Assembly (NCBI RefSeq): GCF_900116855.1
Contig: NZ_UETD01000007.1
Coordinates: forward strand, 94,976 to 158,975
DNA length: 64,000 nucleotides
Origin: Ruminococcus flavefaciens
GTDB taxonomy: Bacteria; Bacillota; Clostridia; Oscillospirales; Ruminococcaceae
Direction of reading: 5' to 3'
Shown: positions 39,913 through 49,398 of the stretch, one piece after another
Layout of the letters: each line of letters starts with the position of its first letter
Numbering within the stretch: the first letter of the stretch is position 1
Translations under genes and position numbers: made by a program
The notes under the pieces: generated by a model
The model's input: the letters and a program-made list of their open reading frames with translations, nothing else
Databases searched by the model: none
What the model was told of the DNA's origin: nothing

Positions 39913-40137
39913 ATGGAGTGCAGATATTGTGGAAACAAGATGCAAAAAGGCAGGATAAGGTCTAAGGCGAGCCTGCTTAATCCAATTGCTGCGTCAGACC
40001 TTGTATGGACTGACGAAAAGGATATTGGAAAAATGAAACGTAATGAAGCTAAGCTTTCAGAGGAAAATGAAGCATGGTACTGTGAGACCTGCAAGCTTGT
40101 TTTTTCAGAGCTGCCTGTAAAGCCGCCTGTTTTTTAA
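39913..40137 (+). CDS. Small zinc-ribbon protein (DUF6487-like)
   Basis: A 74-residue protein with two CxxC knuckles, CRYCGN at residues 3-8 and CETCK near residue 58, forming one likely zinc ribbon. Similar small proteins are widespread in clostridia and have no known function. AGAGGGAACGGC precedes the ATG. It lies between mutS and mutL on the same strand. Confidence 0.75.
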   Translation: MECRYCGNKMQKGRIRSKASLLNPIAASDLVWTDEKDIGKMKRNEAKLSEENEAWYCETCKLVFSELPVKPPVF

Positions 40138-40160
40138 TTTCTTTGTTATAAAGAAAATGT

Positions 40161-40192
40161 AATTATGCATTATGCATTATGAATTATGAATT
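40161..40192. repeat. AT-rich tandem/inverted repeat
   Basis: AATTATGCATTATGCATTATG followed by AATTATGAATT: a short run built from ATTATGCATT and ATTATGAATT units that is also nearly self-complementary. It sits in the 73-base gap between two small genes of the mutSL operon. It differs sharply in composition from its surroundings. Confidence 0.55.
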
Positions 40193-40210
40193 AAATCTGA
40201 GGTGACAATT

Positions 40211-40831
40211 ATGCCTGCATACTTTTCAATGACAATGGAATTCAGCCGCGCAGAGCTGGATTTTGACAATATGAAGGAGCTTACCGCTTATATCAAGCAC
40301 GCAGGGCTTGAATTCAAAGGCGGACTTAAAGGCTACGAAAACGAGTCCATGGAGGACATTATGGACTGGAACCAGAAAAAGCTGGAGGAGGACTTCGAGC
40401 TGGGCTATGACGAGGACGCTTCCAACGATTACAAGCAGATGCGCTTTGAATATGACGGATTTTCCGAGGTACGCGGCTTCATCATGAATGAGGAGCCCAT
40501 CCGCGGAGAATATATCTTTACTCTGCTGATACCTCAGGAGGAGGTTCACGTTGAGGGAGATACCTACAAAAAGGAAGCAGTCGAGAAGCTGAAAGCAATA
40601 GCTGCCAAGCTGTGGATACTCCCCAAGGCCCGCACAATGCAGACCGAGCTGGAGCTGGGCGAGGGTATCACCACCGAAATGGATATCAGGGACGGTGCTG
40701 CTCCAAGTGCCTGTCCATTCGCCATCGTATCGGAAAAGCAGTTCGGACGCATGGACACAGCCGATTACACCGCCGAGCATATCGAATACGGCGGAGTCAT
40801 TCTCACCCCCAAAAGGGTAAAGCTGGTCTGA
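40211..40831 (+). CDS. Uncharacterised protein between mutS and mutL
   Basis: A 206-residue soluble acidic protein without membrane segments, signal peptide or known catalytic motif. I start at the ATG at 40211 (MPAYFSMTMEF) because CTGAGGTGACAATT precedes it; the earlier start three codons upstream lacks a site. Conspicuous stretches are YDEDASNDYKQMRFEYDG and EYGGVILTPKRVKLV. It may be a ligand-binding or immunity-type protein, but nothing in the sequence shows this. mutL follows after 29 bases. Confidence 0.7.
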   Translation: MPAYFSMTMEFSRAELDFDNMKELTAYIKHAGLEFKGGLKGYENESMEDIMDWNQKKLEEDFELGYDEDASNDYKQMRFEYDGFSEVRGFIMNEEPIRGEYIFTLLIPQEEVHVEGDTYKKEAVEKLKAIAAKLWILPKARTMQTELELGEGITTEMDIRDGAAPSACPFAIVSEKQFGRMDTADYTAEHIEYGGVILTPKRVKLV

Positions 40832-40860
40832 GCTGCTGCAATTCGGAAAGGAAGTAAACA

Positions 40861-42888
40861 ATGCCCCCTATCAACGTCCTTAGCAAGGAAATATCAGAGC
40901 TTATCGCCGCAGGCGAGGTCATCGAGCGTCCCTCGTCGGTAATAAAGGAGCTTGTGGAGAACTCCATAGACTCGGGTGCAAGGCATATCACTGTGGAGAT
41001 AAAAAACGGCGGAACTACCTATATGCGCGTCACCGATGACGGCTGCGGAATGTCCTTCGGGGACGTCCCAAAGGCGTTTCTTCGTCATGCCACCAGCAAG
41101 ATAAGAGAAAAAGAGGACCTTGACAATATCATCACTCTGGGTTTCCGAGGTGAAGCCCTTGCCTCCGTTGCGGCAGTCGCCCGTGTGGAGATAATGACCA
41201 AGCAGCGGGAGGAGATGTACGGAACTCTCTACACCATCGAGGGAAGCGTGGAGAAGTCCCACGAGGAGAGCGGCTGTCCCGACGGTACTACGGTAATTAT
41301 CCGCGACCTTTTCTATAACGTGCCTGCAAGGCGCAAGTTCATGAAAAAGGACGTCACCGAGGCAAATGCAGTCAGCAATATCCTCCAGAAGATAACCATG
41401 TCCCACCCCGATATAGCCTTCCGCTTTATCCGCGACAACCGCACGGAATTCAACTCCAGCGGCGACGGAGAGCTGTTTTCGGCTGTATATGCGGTCTACG
41501 GCAGAGACTTTGCCCGTGACCTCATTCCCGTGGACTATGAGTACGAGGGCGTAAAGGTTGGCGGATACGTCATAAAGCCCCTTTACTCCAAGAACAACCG
41601 CGCCTTCCAGAACTTCTTCGTAAACGGCAGATACGTCCGTTCACGTCTCTGCTCCGCAGCTCTGGAAAACGCCTACACCAACATGATAATGACGGGAAAA
41701 TTCCCTGCCTGCGTTCTGCTTGTGGATCTGGCTCCCAGCGCTATGGACGTTAATATCCACCCCACAAAGGCTGAGGTGCGCTTCACCAACGAGAAGTCCG
41801 TCTCCGACGCCATCTACTTCGCGGTGAAGAACGCCATGATGAAGGACGGTCTCATTTACGAGTTCGAGCTGAAGCCTCATGCTGACTGGACAAAAGCCGC
41901 TCCCGAGCAGGAGGAGATGAAGCAGCAGGAGTTCATGTTCACTCCCGTTGACAAGATAGAGGAGACAGAGCAGAAAATGGCGGAGACTTCCGCTCCAGTT
42001 TATACGGCTCCAAAGGCGGAGCATAATGCGGCTGAGGAGCAGCCCTACACGGCGGATATAACTGCCAGCCCTGCCTACGACAGACCCGAGCCTGTGCAGT
42101 ACACCGCTCCCGTCTATGAGAAGCCTGCGGAGACTGCTGCTCCCGTGAGCGTTACAGCTCCCGAGCCCGTAAGGGAGCCCGAGAGAGTACCCGAGCCTGT
42201 GGAACCGCCCAAGCCCGTGGAGGGATTCAGCTACATCACACAGCAGGCGTTCACCGCAGCTCCCGTACAGCAGACTGTTGAGGAGAAGGCTCCCGAGGAG
42301 TCTGTGTGGAAAGAAAAGCCGAAGATACGCGTCATTGGCGAGGCTTTCGGACTTTACGTCATCGCGGAGCTGGGCGACGATACCATGATAATGATAGACA
42401 AGCACGCCGCTCATGAGCGCATAATCTTTGAGCGCCTGAAAAGCCGCAACTGCCGCCAGTACAGCCAGCAGCTCCTTACGGGGGTCAAAGTTCTGCTCAC
42501 AGGGGACGAGTTCAGCGCCCTCGAAACAAATCAGGAGCTCCTTGCGGACTTGGGATTTACCTTTGATTTCTCCGAGAAGCCATGCGTTGTGGCAACGGCT
42601 GTGCCCACTTTCATCATGGAGCTGGACATGGAGGACATAATCTCAGAGATAGCAAATAACCTGCGCCTTTACAGTCATGACCCGCAGTCCCATATTCTGG
42701 ACGATATGCTCCACACAGTTGCCTGCAAATCGGCAATAAAGGGCAACGACAAGAACAGCCTTGAGGAGCTGCAATCACTGGCGGAGCAGGTCTACTTCGA
42801 CGAGCGCATACGACACTGTCCCCACGGCAGACCCGTGATGTTTACCATGACAAAGAGCAATATTTCACACCAATTCAAAAGAACATAA
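40861..42888 (+). CDS. mutL: DNA mismatch repair protein MutL
   Basis: A 675-residue GHKL ATPase and endonuclease that acts after MutS. Seen: IAAGEVIERP, ENSIDSGA, DDGCGM, GFRGEALAS, a long Pro/Glu-rich linker (about 345-480), and a C-terminal nuclease domain with DKHAAHERIIFE (the DQHAxxExxxxE motif with Lys for Gln), ACKSAIK and CPHGRPVM. The presence of these motifs predicts strand nicking rather than MutH dependence. AAAGGAAGTAAACA precedes the ATG. Confidence 0.97.
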   Translation: MPPINVLSKEISELIAAGEVIERPSSVIKELVENSIDSGARHITVEIKNGGTTYMRVTDDGCGMSFGDVPKAFLRHATSKIREKEDLDNIITLGFRGEALASVAAVARVEIMTKQREEMYGTLYTIEGSVEKSHEESGCPDGTTVIIRDLFYNVPARRKFMKKDVTEANAVSNILQKITMSHPDIAFRFIRDNRTEFNSSGDGELFSAVYAVYGRDFARDLIPVDYEYEGVKVGGYVIKPLYSKNNRAFQNFFVNGRYVRSRLCSAALENAYTNMIMTGKFPACVLLVDLAPSAMDVNIHPTKAEVRFTNEKSVSDAIYFAVKNAMMKDGLIYEFELKPHADWTKAAPEQEEMKQQEFMFTPVDKIEETEQKMAETSAPVYTAPKAEHNAAEEQPYTADITASPAYDRPEPVQYTAPVYEKPAETAAPVSVTAPEPVREPERVPEPVEPPKPVEGFSYITQQAFTAAPVQQTVEEKAPEESVWKEKPKIRVIGEAFGLYVIAELGDDTMIMIDKHAAHERIIFERLKSRNCRQYSQQLLTGVKVLLTGDEFSALETNQELLADLGFTFDFSEKPCVVATAVPTFIMELDMEDIISEIANNLRLYSHDPQSHILDDMLHTVACKSAIKGNDKNSLEELQSLAEQVYFDERIRHCPHGRPVMFTMTKSNISHQFKRT

Positions 42889-42898
42889 GGAGAACAAT

Positions 42899-43558
42899 AT
42901 GAAAAAAGCAGTAAAAGTTATTATCCCGTTATTGCTGGCGATCGGTCTGGGAATATTCAGCGTCTGGAACTACATCGACGGATATGCTGTCGATTCATCT
43001 CATCTTAAAATAAAGTTCGGCGAGGTTCCTGCGGGAACTGAGTTTGCGGATATACTTGTTAAGGAAGACTGGCACAGGTACCCTGATGGAGCTGTCAATG
43101 TATCTTTTGCGCCTACACTGGAACTTGATGAAAACTGCGAACTCGCAAAGTATAACGAGGACGGCTATGCAAGTATGATCCTGAGGACGGGACTGGCTTT
43201 ACTGGAAGATCATGAGATGTCTCCCGAGGTCTCGGACAAGCACAGCTGTCTCGGAATGATGAGCGGAGATGATGACATATTTGATCATATTCACCATATA
43301 AAGGTTGCTTACTGCGATAAAGACGGCAATATCCTCGGTATCACCGATGAGGCTGAGGTGAAAAGTGCCCTGTTCGGCAGACCTGAGTACACCATAAAGG
43401 CGGACGGCAGCAAGGTGGAACTTGATACGCACATAAAGCTGCCCTTCTTCTGGGGAGTTGTGCTGCCTGCAATACTGGGAGGTATCCTCTTTATAGCAGC
43501 CATCATCATCGCAGTTAAAAAGAGCAAAAATGCAAAGACGTCAAAGAGTGAAGAGTAA
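42899..43558 (+). CDS. Two-helix membrane protein, paralog 1
   Basis: A 219-residue protein of unknown family with an N-terminal membrane helix (about 8-26), an outer domain of about 160 residues and a C-terminal helix (about 182-205) followed by a Lys-rich tail. The outer domain opens with LKIKFGEVPAGTEFADILVK, repeated almost exactly in the next gene. It lies ten bases after mutL with an AAGGAGAACAAT site. Topology (both ends in, loop out) is inferred. Confidence 0.75.
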   Translation: MKKAVKVIIPLLLAIGLGIFSVWNYIDGYAVDSSHLKIKFGEVPAGTEFADILVKEDWHRYPDGAVNVSFAPTLELDENCELAKYNEDGYASMILRTGLALLEDHEMSPEVSDKHSCLGMMSGDDDIFDHIHHIKVAYCDKDGNILGITDEAEVKSALFGRPEYTIKADGSKVELDTHIKLPFFWGVVLPAILGGILFIAAIIIAVKKSKNAKTSKSEE

Positions 43559-43566
43559 AATATACT

Positions 43567-44262
43567 ATGAAACGGGTAATCAAAGCACTAATTGCGGTAT
43601 ATTGTATGGCTTTTATGTGCATTTTCGGCGGTATCGATGCCTTTGCACGGAAACATGAACCCGATCGTCTGAGGGTGGAGTTCGGAGAGGTACCTGATGG
43701 AACAGTGTTTGCGGACATACTCGTAAAGGACAGATTGCACGATAAATATGCCATTGACTTCAATGAGGAAAACGGCGCACTTCTTGGAGTCGGCAAGGAC
43801 TGCGGACTTGCGAAATATGACAAAAATGGCTACACAAGTCTGCTTCTTAGACATAGCTGTGCTGAATTTCAGGGCGCAGCTCTATCACCTGACGATCGAT
43901 GGAAATATGTATCATACCAATTTAAAATAAGCAGCAAGAATCTTTTCAGGAACTATCGCAGTATAAAAATCGCTTACTGCGATAATGACGGCAATGTTGT
44001 CGGAGTCACGGAGAAAGCACTGACAAAGACATTCTTTTTTACGGTATCCGGATACGACATCTATGCTGACGGCAGCAGCCTTGAATTCAGGCTTTTAGAA
44101 GCGCCGCTGACATTGATCGTTGTTTCGATAACGCTGGGGATCATGCTGATCATAATTCTGATCGTGACACTGCTTGTTGCAGGCAGAATGAGAAAACGGC
44201 GGAATGAGAAAATTATAAACCACATACGATCTGGAGAAGTCGATAATGAACGAAAAAAATAA
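43567..44262 (+). CDS. Two-helix membrane protein, paralog 2
   Basis: A 231-residue paralog of the preceding gene: N-terminal helix or signal (about 5-24), outer domain with LRVEFGEVPDGTVFADILVK, the shared IKIAYCDNDGNVVGVTE stretch, and a C-terminal helix (about 180-202) with a basic tail. No convincing ribosome site precedes the ATG, so translation may be coupled to paralog 1. It overlaps the start of miaA by 17 bases. Base composition is slightly more AT-rich than the flanking mutL and miaA genes. Confidence 0.75.
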   Translation: MKRVIKALIAVYCMAFMCIFGGIDAFARKHEPDRLRVEFGEVPDGTVFADILVKDRLHDKYAIDFNEENGALLGVGKDCGLAKYDKNGYTSLLLRHSCAEFQGAALSPDDRWKYVSYQFKISSKNLFRNYRSIKIAYCDNDGNVVGVTEKALTKTFFFTVSGYDIYADGSSLEFRLLEAPLTLIVVSITLGIMLIIILIVTLLVAGRMRKRRNEKIINHIRSGEVDNERKK

Positions 44263-45199
44263 AAAGCCCTTTGTGCTGGCGGTGGTCGGACCTACGGCAT
44301 CGGGCAAGACATGGCTGGGCGTTGAGCTGGCGAAGATATACGGCGGAGAGGTCATCTCCGCCGATTCCATGCAGATATACAAGGGCATGGACATAGCCTC
44401 CGCAAAGCCCACAGAAGCCGAAAAACAGGGTATCCCCCACCACCTCATGGACTTCCTTGACAGGGGAGAGAGCTTCAGTGCAGCCGATTATGTGAAGCTG
44501 GCAAATGAGAAGATAGTGGATATACTCTCACGGGGGAAGCTGCCAATTATCGTGGGCGGAACGGGTCTCTATGTGGACTCTCTGCTGGAGAATGTTCAGT
44601 TCTCCGAGGGCGGCAGCGATGAGGCTTACCGCGCGGAGCTCTGCGCCTTTGCAAAGGAGCAGGGCAACGAAGCTCTCCACGCCCGTCTTGCGGAGCTTGA
44701 CCCCGAAGCAGCCGAGGGCATCCACCCGAATAATCTGGTGAGAGTGGTCCGCGCTATGGAGGTCTGTCATGTTACGGGACGGAAATTCAGCGAGCTGAAA
44801 AAAGAGAGCAGGACAGTGGAAAGTCCCTATGAGTCCCTTATTATCGGACTGGGCTACACCGACAGGCAGACCCTCTATGACCGCATAAATCTGCGCGTGG
44901 ACGAGATGGTAAAGGCAGGTCTTGTGGAGGAAGCACGCGCCCTCTGGCAGGAGAGCGGCATGAAGACCGCCGCCAACGCCATTGGCTATAAGGAGCTTAT
45001 CCCGTACTTCGAGGGAGAGACCGACCTTGCGGACTGCATTGCCACTATCAAGCAGGAAACGCGGAGATACGCCAAGCGTCAGCTCACATGGTTCAGGCGG
45101 AATGACCGTATTGAGTGGATAATGCTTGACGGATTTGATAAAAAGAATGAAATATTAGAAAAATGCAAAAAAACTATAGCCAAATACAAGGAAATGTGA
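44246..45199 (+). CDS. miaA: tRNA dimethylallyltransferase
   Basis: A 317-residue enzyme adding the isopentenyl group to A37 of tRNA, the step before MiaB. Seen: P-loop VVGPTASGKTWLG (about 12-24), SADSMQIYKGMDIASAKPT, and KQETRRYAKRQLTWFRR. Start at 44246 has GATCTGGAGAAGTCGATA upstream and overlaps the preceding gene. It is followed by hfq, as in many bacteria. Its partner miaB heads the same gene cluster. Confidence 0.96.
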   Translation: MNEKNKKPFVLAVVGPTASGKTWLGVELAKIYGGEVISADSMQIYKGMDIASAKPTEAEKQGIPHHLMDFLDRGESFSAADYVKLANEKIVDILSRGKLPIIVGGTGLYVDSLLENVQFSEGGSDEAYRAELCAFAKEQGNEALHARLAELDPEAAEGIHPNNLVRVVRAMEVCHVTGRKFSELKKESRTVESPYESLIIGLGYTDRQTLYDRINLRVDEMVKAGLVEEARALWQESGMKTAANAIGYKELIPYFEGETDLADCIATIKQETRRYAKRQLTWFRRNDRIEWIMLDGFDKKNEILEKCKKTIAKYKEM

Positions 45200-45293
45200 T
45201 ATAATGTACTGTGTGTATTTCTATGCGGTACATTTGGAAAAACATTTTACCCACAGATTTCGCAACGCAAACAAATAAAAAAGGAGAATGTGT

Positions 45294-45533
45294 ATGAACA
45301 AAACAATCAATCTGCAGGACGTGTTCCTCAATCAGTGCAGAAAAGACAAGATCATGGTGACTATCATCCTCACCAACGGCTTCCAGTTCAAGGGAATGGT
45401 AAGAGGCTTCGACAGCTACGTTGCCATCTTTGACTGCGACGGAAAGCAGCAGCTCGTTTACAAGCACGCTATCTCAACGATCATTCCTGCAAGAGCAGTA
45501 TCTATCCTCGACGCTTCCGAGAAAAACGATTAA
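45294..45533 (+). CDS. hfq: RNA chaperone Hfq
   Basis: A 79-residue Sm-like protein forming a hexameric ring that binds sRNA and mRNA. Seen: [25 protein letters not shown] (Sm1) and the Sm2 box YKHAIST. I use the ATG at 45294 (MNKTINLQ), which has AAAAAGGAGAATGTGT upstream. An extended -10 (TGATATAATG, 45198-45206) overlaps the miaA stop and may give hfq its own promoter, though I see no good -35. Short C-terminus, typical of Firmicutes. Confidence 0.95.
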   Translation: MNKTINLQDVFLNQCRKDKIMVTIILTNGFQFKGMVRGFDSYVAIFDCDGKQQLVYKHAISTIIPARAVSILDASEKND

Positions 45534-45544
45534 GGGTGATCTGA

Positions 45545-46807
45545 ATGCGCTTTACCAAGTCGGAAGGCAGCTTCCTTGTAAAGACACTGCGAAATGTGGT
45601 GCTGGTGCTGCTTCTGATAGTTTTTGTCAGCATAGTCTATAATTTCCGCAACAAGGAAAGTGATACGGTCACTGCCCTGACAGCATCTGCGGTCTCCTCA
45701 AAGGAGTACAAGGGCTTGTTCATCAGGGACGAGGAGATCGTCCTTTACAGCGGAAACGGCGTCCTCAGCTACAATGTCGCAGACGGCGGCAAGGTGGGAA
45801 GCGATACCATTATCGCGGAAGCCTATCCCGATGACGAACAGCTGAGCATCAAGCGCGAAAAGGCTAAGCTGGAAAAAGAACTTAATATCCTGAAAAAGAT
45901 ACAGAATCCCGGTACACTTGAATCCGCTCAGCCTGCAAGCTTGTCGGAGAATATCGATACAAGCTACCGAAGCCTTATCTATTACAGGGATATGGGCGAT
46001 TACGATGAGCTGGAAACTGTCAAGGACGACCTCCTTGTACAGCTCAGTACATACCAGATCATTACCAATGAGGTACAGGATTTCAGCCAGAAGATCTCGG
46101 ATATCCAGTCCGAGATAACCAAGCTTGACGCAAGGTCTGTCGTATCAAAAGAGCAGATCCAGGCTCCGCGCTCGGCGTATTTCGCCAGCTACTGCGACGG
46201 CTATGAGGACAAGCTGACCACCGCGTCCCTCGATAAGATAACTTCATCTGATATCGAGGAGGCTGAGGACAGAAAGTCCACAGCGCCCAATGTTGTGGGC
46301 AAGCTCATCGACGGCTACGGCTGGTACCTTGCCATCGTTGCGGACAACTCCCGAAAGGAGTACGCTGTCGGCGAATATGTGAAGCTCAGGTTCGACTCCG
46401 CTGCGGAGTCCTATCCTGCACAGATAACCGATATCCGCGATGAAAAGGCTGATAAGAGCGTCATCATCATCTTCTGTGACAAGTTCAATTACGATCTTGT
46501 CCAGCACAGAACAGAGAGAGTTGAGCTCATAAAGGGTGAGCATACGGGACTGAAGGTGCCCCGTGAGGCTATACGCTTCAAGGACGTCACCGAGACAGTT
46601 ACCGACGAACAGGGCAATGAACAGACGAAGACCTCCACCTGCAAGGGCGTCTACATACGCGAGGGCGAGCAGGTCCTATTCAAAAAGATCAAGGTCATAT
46701 ATGAGGGAAGCGATTATGTGCTTTCGGAAAGCACCAACGATCCCGACTATCTTGCACTGTATGACGATATCATGATCGAGGAGGTCGATAAAGATGACGA
46801 ACAGTAA
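45545..46807 (+). CDS. HlyD-like membrane-anchored adaptor protein
   Basis: A 420-residue protein with one N-terminal membrane helix (VVLVLLLIVFVSIVYNF, about 18-34) and an extracytoplasmic part resembling HlyD/membrane-fusion adaptors: a lipoyl-like hairpin (about 75-105), a coiled coil (about 105-200) and beta-barrel domains. No transporter gene is adjacent. In many clostridia a gene like this precedes yggS-sepF, so a role in the envelope or division cluster is likely but unproven. It overlaps yggS by 14 bases. Confidence 0.8.
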   Translation: MRFTKSEGSFLVKTLRNVVLVLLLIVFVSIVYNFRNKESDTVTALTASAVSSKEYKGLFIRDEEIVLYSGNGVLSYNVADGGKVGSDTIIAEAYPDDEQLSIKREKAKLEKELNILKKIQNPGTLESAQPASLSENIDTSYRSLIYYRDMGDYDELETVKDDLLVQLSTYQIITNEVQDFSQKISDIQSEITKLDARSVVSKEQIQAPRSAYFASYCDGYEDKLTTASLDKITSSDIEEAEDRKSTAPNVVGKLIDGYGWYLAIVADNSRKEYAVGEYVKLRFDSAAESYPAQITDIRDEKADKSVIIIFCDKFNYDLVQHRTERVELIKGEHTGLKVPREAIRFKDVTETVTDEQGNEQTKTSTCKGVYIREGEQVLFKKIKVIYEGSDYVLSESTNDPDYLALYDDIMIEEVDKDDEQ

Positions 46808-47489
46808 CGATCTCGCTTATATCGACGAGAATCTGCGCATAATAAGAGAGAGATGTGCCGAGGCTAAGGAAAAATACCGCAGTCCCGACGACAATATCCG
46901 CATTATGGCTGTCACAAAGACAGTGGCTCCAGAAGCCGTCAACCACGCAGTAAAGCTTGGGCTGGACCTTCTGGGCGAGAACAGGGTGCAGGAATACCTC
47001 TCAAAAGCCGATGCATATGACAAGTCGGCTGAGGTGCAGTTCATCGGTCATCTTCAGACAAACAAGGTAAAATACATTATAAATAGCGTAAGCATGATAC
47101 AGTCCGTGGACAGCCTCAGGCTGGGACAGGAGATCAGCCGCCTCGCCGTTAAGAACGGCAGGGTCATGGATATCCTCTGCGAAGTAAATATAGGGGGAGA
47201 GGACTCCAAGAGCGGCATCGCTCCTGCGGAACTGAAACAGCTTATAGAGGAACTCAGAGAGCTTGAGGGCATAAGGATAAGAGGTCTCATGACGATCCCG
47301 CCCCCTTCCGACAGTGATTTATTCCTCGGAAGGATGAAGGAGCTCTATGACAGTGTATCCTCGGAATATGAGGGAATGGATACCCTCTCCATGGGCATGA
47401 CCCACGATTACGCCGAAGCAATAAGATACGGCTCAACACTGGTGCGCATAGGCACAGGGCTCTTCGGCGCAAGAGACTATTCCAAATAA
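46794..47489 (+). CDS. yggS: PLP homeostasis protein YggS/YlmE
   Basis: A 231-residue alanine-racemase-fold PLP protein that keeps pyridoxal phosphate balance. Seen: AVTKTVAPEAVNHAVKLG with the PLP lysine, LGENRVQEYL, FIGHLQTNKVKYI, and the phosphate-binding SMGMTHDYAEAIRYGSTLVRIG. It lies upstream of sepF as in B. subtilis (ylmE-sepF). Full length. Confidence 0.95.
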   Translation: MTNSNDLAYIDENLRIIRERCAEAKEKYRSPDDNIRIMAVTKTVAPEAVNHAVKLGLDLLGENRVQEYLSKADAYDKSAEVQFIGHLQTNKVKYIINSVSMIQSVDSLRLGQEISRLAVKNGRVMDILCEVNIGGEDSKSGIAPAELKQLIEELRELEGIRIRGLMTIPPPSDSDLFLGRMKELYDSVSSEYEGMDTLSMGMTHDYAEAIRYGSTLVRIGTGLFGARDYSK

Positions 47490-47583
47490 CTTCCAGCGGA
47501 ACGCTGAACATCAACACGGGATGCTCCGCATTGATCCTGTGAAGAGATATAAAATATAAATAATGCGGAGAAGGAGTATTAAG

Positions 47584-48051
47584 ATGAAACTTTTTGAGAA
47601 CATTAAGGAATTTTTCTTTGCTGCAGAGGACGACGATTTTGACGCTGATGTTCCGGTACGTCACGAGCGTGAGCGCAGCTTCTCGCCTGCCGATCAGGAC
47701 GATGCTCCCGTTAACGAGGGTGCAAGTGCAGGCACAGGCAGAAGGAACAAGGTCGTTAATATCCAGACTACAGCTCAGCTTCAGGTAGTTCTGGTAAAGC
47801 CCTCAGCTTTCACAGATGCAAAGCAGATCGCTGATCATCTTATCGCCAAGAAGACAGTAGTTCTCAACCTTGAGACAGCTTCTCCCGAAAACAAGAGAAG
47901 GATCATCGACTTCCTCGTAGGCGTTGCTTATGCAAACGGCGGAAGCCTCAAGCCCGTTGCAAACCTGACATATATCATTACTCCTTATAATGTCGGATTT
48001 ATCGGCGAAGACCTCGTCGGCGAGCTGGAGAACAACGGCGTATTCATCTGA
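47584..48051 (+). CDS. sepF: Cell division protein SepF
   Basis: A 155-residue division protein that binds FtsZ and the membrane. It begins with the amphipathic membrane helix MKLFENIKEFFFAAEDDDF, followed by a variable linker and the dimerising SepF domain (about 65-150; VVLVKPSAFTDAKQIADHL and NLETASPENKRRIIDFL). Start at 47584 is fixed by GAAGGAGTATTAAG and the conserved N-terminus. Shares its last base with the next start. Confidence 0.94.
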   Translation: MKLFENIKEFFFAAEDDDFDADVPVRHERERSFSPADQDDAPVNEGASAGTGRRNKVVNIQTTAQLQVVLVKPSAFTDAKQIADHLIAKKTVVLNLETASPENKRRIIDFLVGVAYANGGSLKPVANLTYIITPYNVGFIGEDLVGELENNGVFI

Positions 48052-48809
48052 TGGACGACAGGTCGGATAAGCTCTTTGCCGCAAGGCTCGAGGATATGAC
48101 AGCCCTCTGTGAAAGGGACGGAGCGGCTCAGTTCTCCTCATTCCTCGACGAGAGACAGTGCTCCGTCGCCGAGGCTTGGTGCAGGAGAAATGCAGGAGCC
48201 CTCGGGTATATGCTCTACGGCGGATATGAGGACGCAAGAAGGCGCATCCTCGCTGTATATCCCGATTACTTCGCCGAATATATCACAGAGGCTTTTCCCA
48301 TGAAATGCCTTACCTTTACCTACCGCACCGAGGATAAGCTGACCCATCGGGACTTTCTCGGCTCCTTTATGGCTCAGCAGCTCAAACGCGAGGTCATCGG
48401 CGATATCGTCGTGGGTGATGGCATTGCTCAGGCTTTCGTGACCGATGTTGCCGCAAAGCTCATCGGCAGCTCTGTCACAAAAATAGGACGAGTGGGCGTG
48501 AAGCTTACCGACAATGAGCCGTTCAGGCTTGAAAATGCTCAGAAGTTTCAGGAAATAAGCGGAACGGTCGCTTCTCTGCGCCTTGACTGCGCGGTGGGGC
48601 TCGCAGCTCATCTGAGCCGCGAAAAGGCGGCTGTACTTATCCGCTCCGATAAGGTGGATGTGAATCATTTTACAGTTTCCTCAGTCTCCCATGAACTGAA
48701 GGAGGGGGATATTCTCTCCGTCCGAGGCTGCGGAAGGTTTGTACTTTCCCGTATAGACGGCTCGACGAAAAAAGGCCGCATACACATTAATCTGAGAAAA
48801 TATATTTAG
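48051..48809 (+). CDS. S4-domain RNA-binding protein YlmH
   Basis: A 252-residue YlmH-type protein. The C-terminal S4 domain (about 180-245, AVLIRSDKVDVNHFTVSSVSH and VRGCGRFVLSRI) binds RNA; recent family knowledge links it to ribosome rescue. It lies between sepF and divIVA as in Bacillus, though the small membrane gene ylmG is missing. Coupled to sepF by a one-base overlap. Confidence 0.9.
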   Translation: MDDRSDKLFAARLEDMTALCERDGAAQFSSFLDERQCSVAEAWCRRNAGALGYMLYGGYEDARRRILAVYPDYFAEYITEAFPMKCLTFTYRTEDKLTHRDFLGSFMAQQLKREVIGDIVVGDGIAQAFVTDVAAKLIGSSVTKIGRVGVKLTDNEPFRLENAQKFQEISGTVASLRLDCAVGLAAHLSREKAAVLIRSDKVDVNHFTVSSVSHELKEGDILSVRGCGRFVLSRIDGSTKKGRIHINLRKYI

Positions 48810-48820
48810 AGGTGAATGAA

Positions 48821-49378
48821 ATGATAACTTCAAAGGACGTTAGAAATAAGAGATTTGAAAAGGCAGCTTTTGGTTATAAGCAGGAGGAGATCGACGAGTT
48901 CCTCTCACAGCTGGAGGCTGAGCTTGACGAAATGGAGCGCGAGCGCGCTGAGGCAAACAGCAAGATTCAGGTGCTTGCTGACAAGGTAAGAGAATACATG
49001 AGAGACGAGGATGCTCTCAAGGACGCTCTCCTCGGTGCCCAGAAGCAGGGACATCAGGTGCTCAACGACGCTAACGAGAAGGCTGAGCAGATCATCGCAG
49101 AGGCTCAGGCTAAGGCAGATGCCCTCGAGGACGAGGCTGTTCGTCAGCACGCTGAGGCTATGGAGAAGAACCGCGAGGAGATCGCTAAGGAGAAGGAAGC
49201 CCTCATCGAGGCTCAGCAGCAGGTAGCAGACTTCAAGAAGAGCCTGTTCGATATGTACAAGAGCCACCTCGAGCTCATTTCCTCTATGCCTGAGACATTT
49301 GAAGAAGCAACAGGCGCTGACGAGCCCCAGACAGCTGAGGAGATCGCTGCAGCAGTTGCTGCCGAAACAGAGGAATAA
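48821..49378 (+). CDS. divIVA: DivIVA family cell-pole/septum protein
   Basis: A 185-residue coiled-coil protein. The membrane-binding N-terminal domain is clear (DVRNKRFEKAAFGYKQEEID, about 4-23), followed by a long coiled coil (about 25-155) rich in Glu, Ala and Lys, and an acidic Ala-rich tail. I use the ATG at 48821 with AGAGGTGAATGAA upstream; the GTG at 48812 lies inside that ribosome site. Position before ileS is conserved. Confidence 0.94.
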   Translation: MITSKDVRNKRFEKAAFGYKQEEIDEFLSQLEAELDEMERERAEANSKIQVLADKVREYMRDEDALKDALLGAQKQGHQVLNDANEKAEQIIAEAQAKADALEDEAVRQHAEAMEKNREEIAKEKEALIEAQQQVADFKKSLFDMYKSHLELISSMPETFEEATGADEPQTAEEIAAAVAAETEE

Positions 49379-49398
49379 TCAATAATCAATAAGATCGA

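Noticed and set aside
41641..42414. 257-codon minus-strand frame inside mutL
   Set aside because: Covers the repetitive linker of MutL; low-complexity Leu/Arg/Ser composition.
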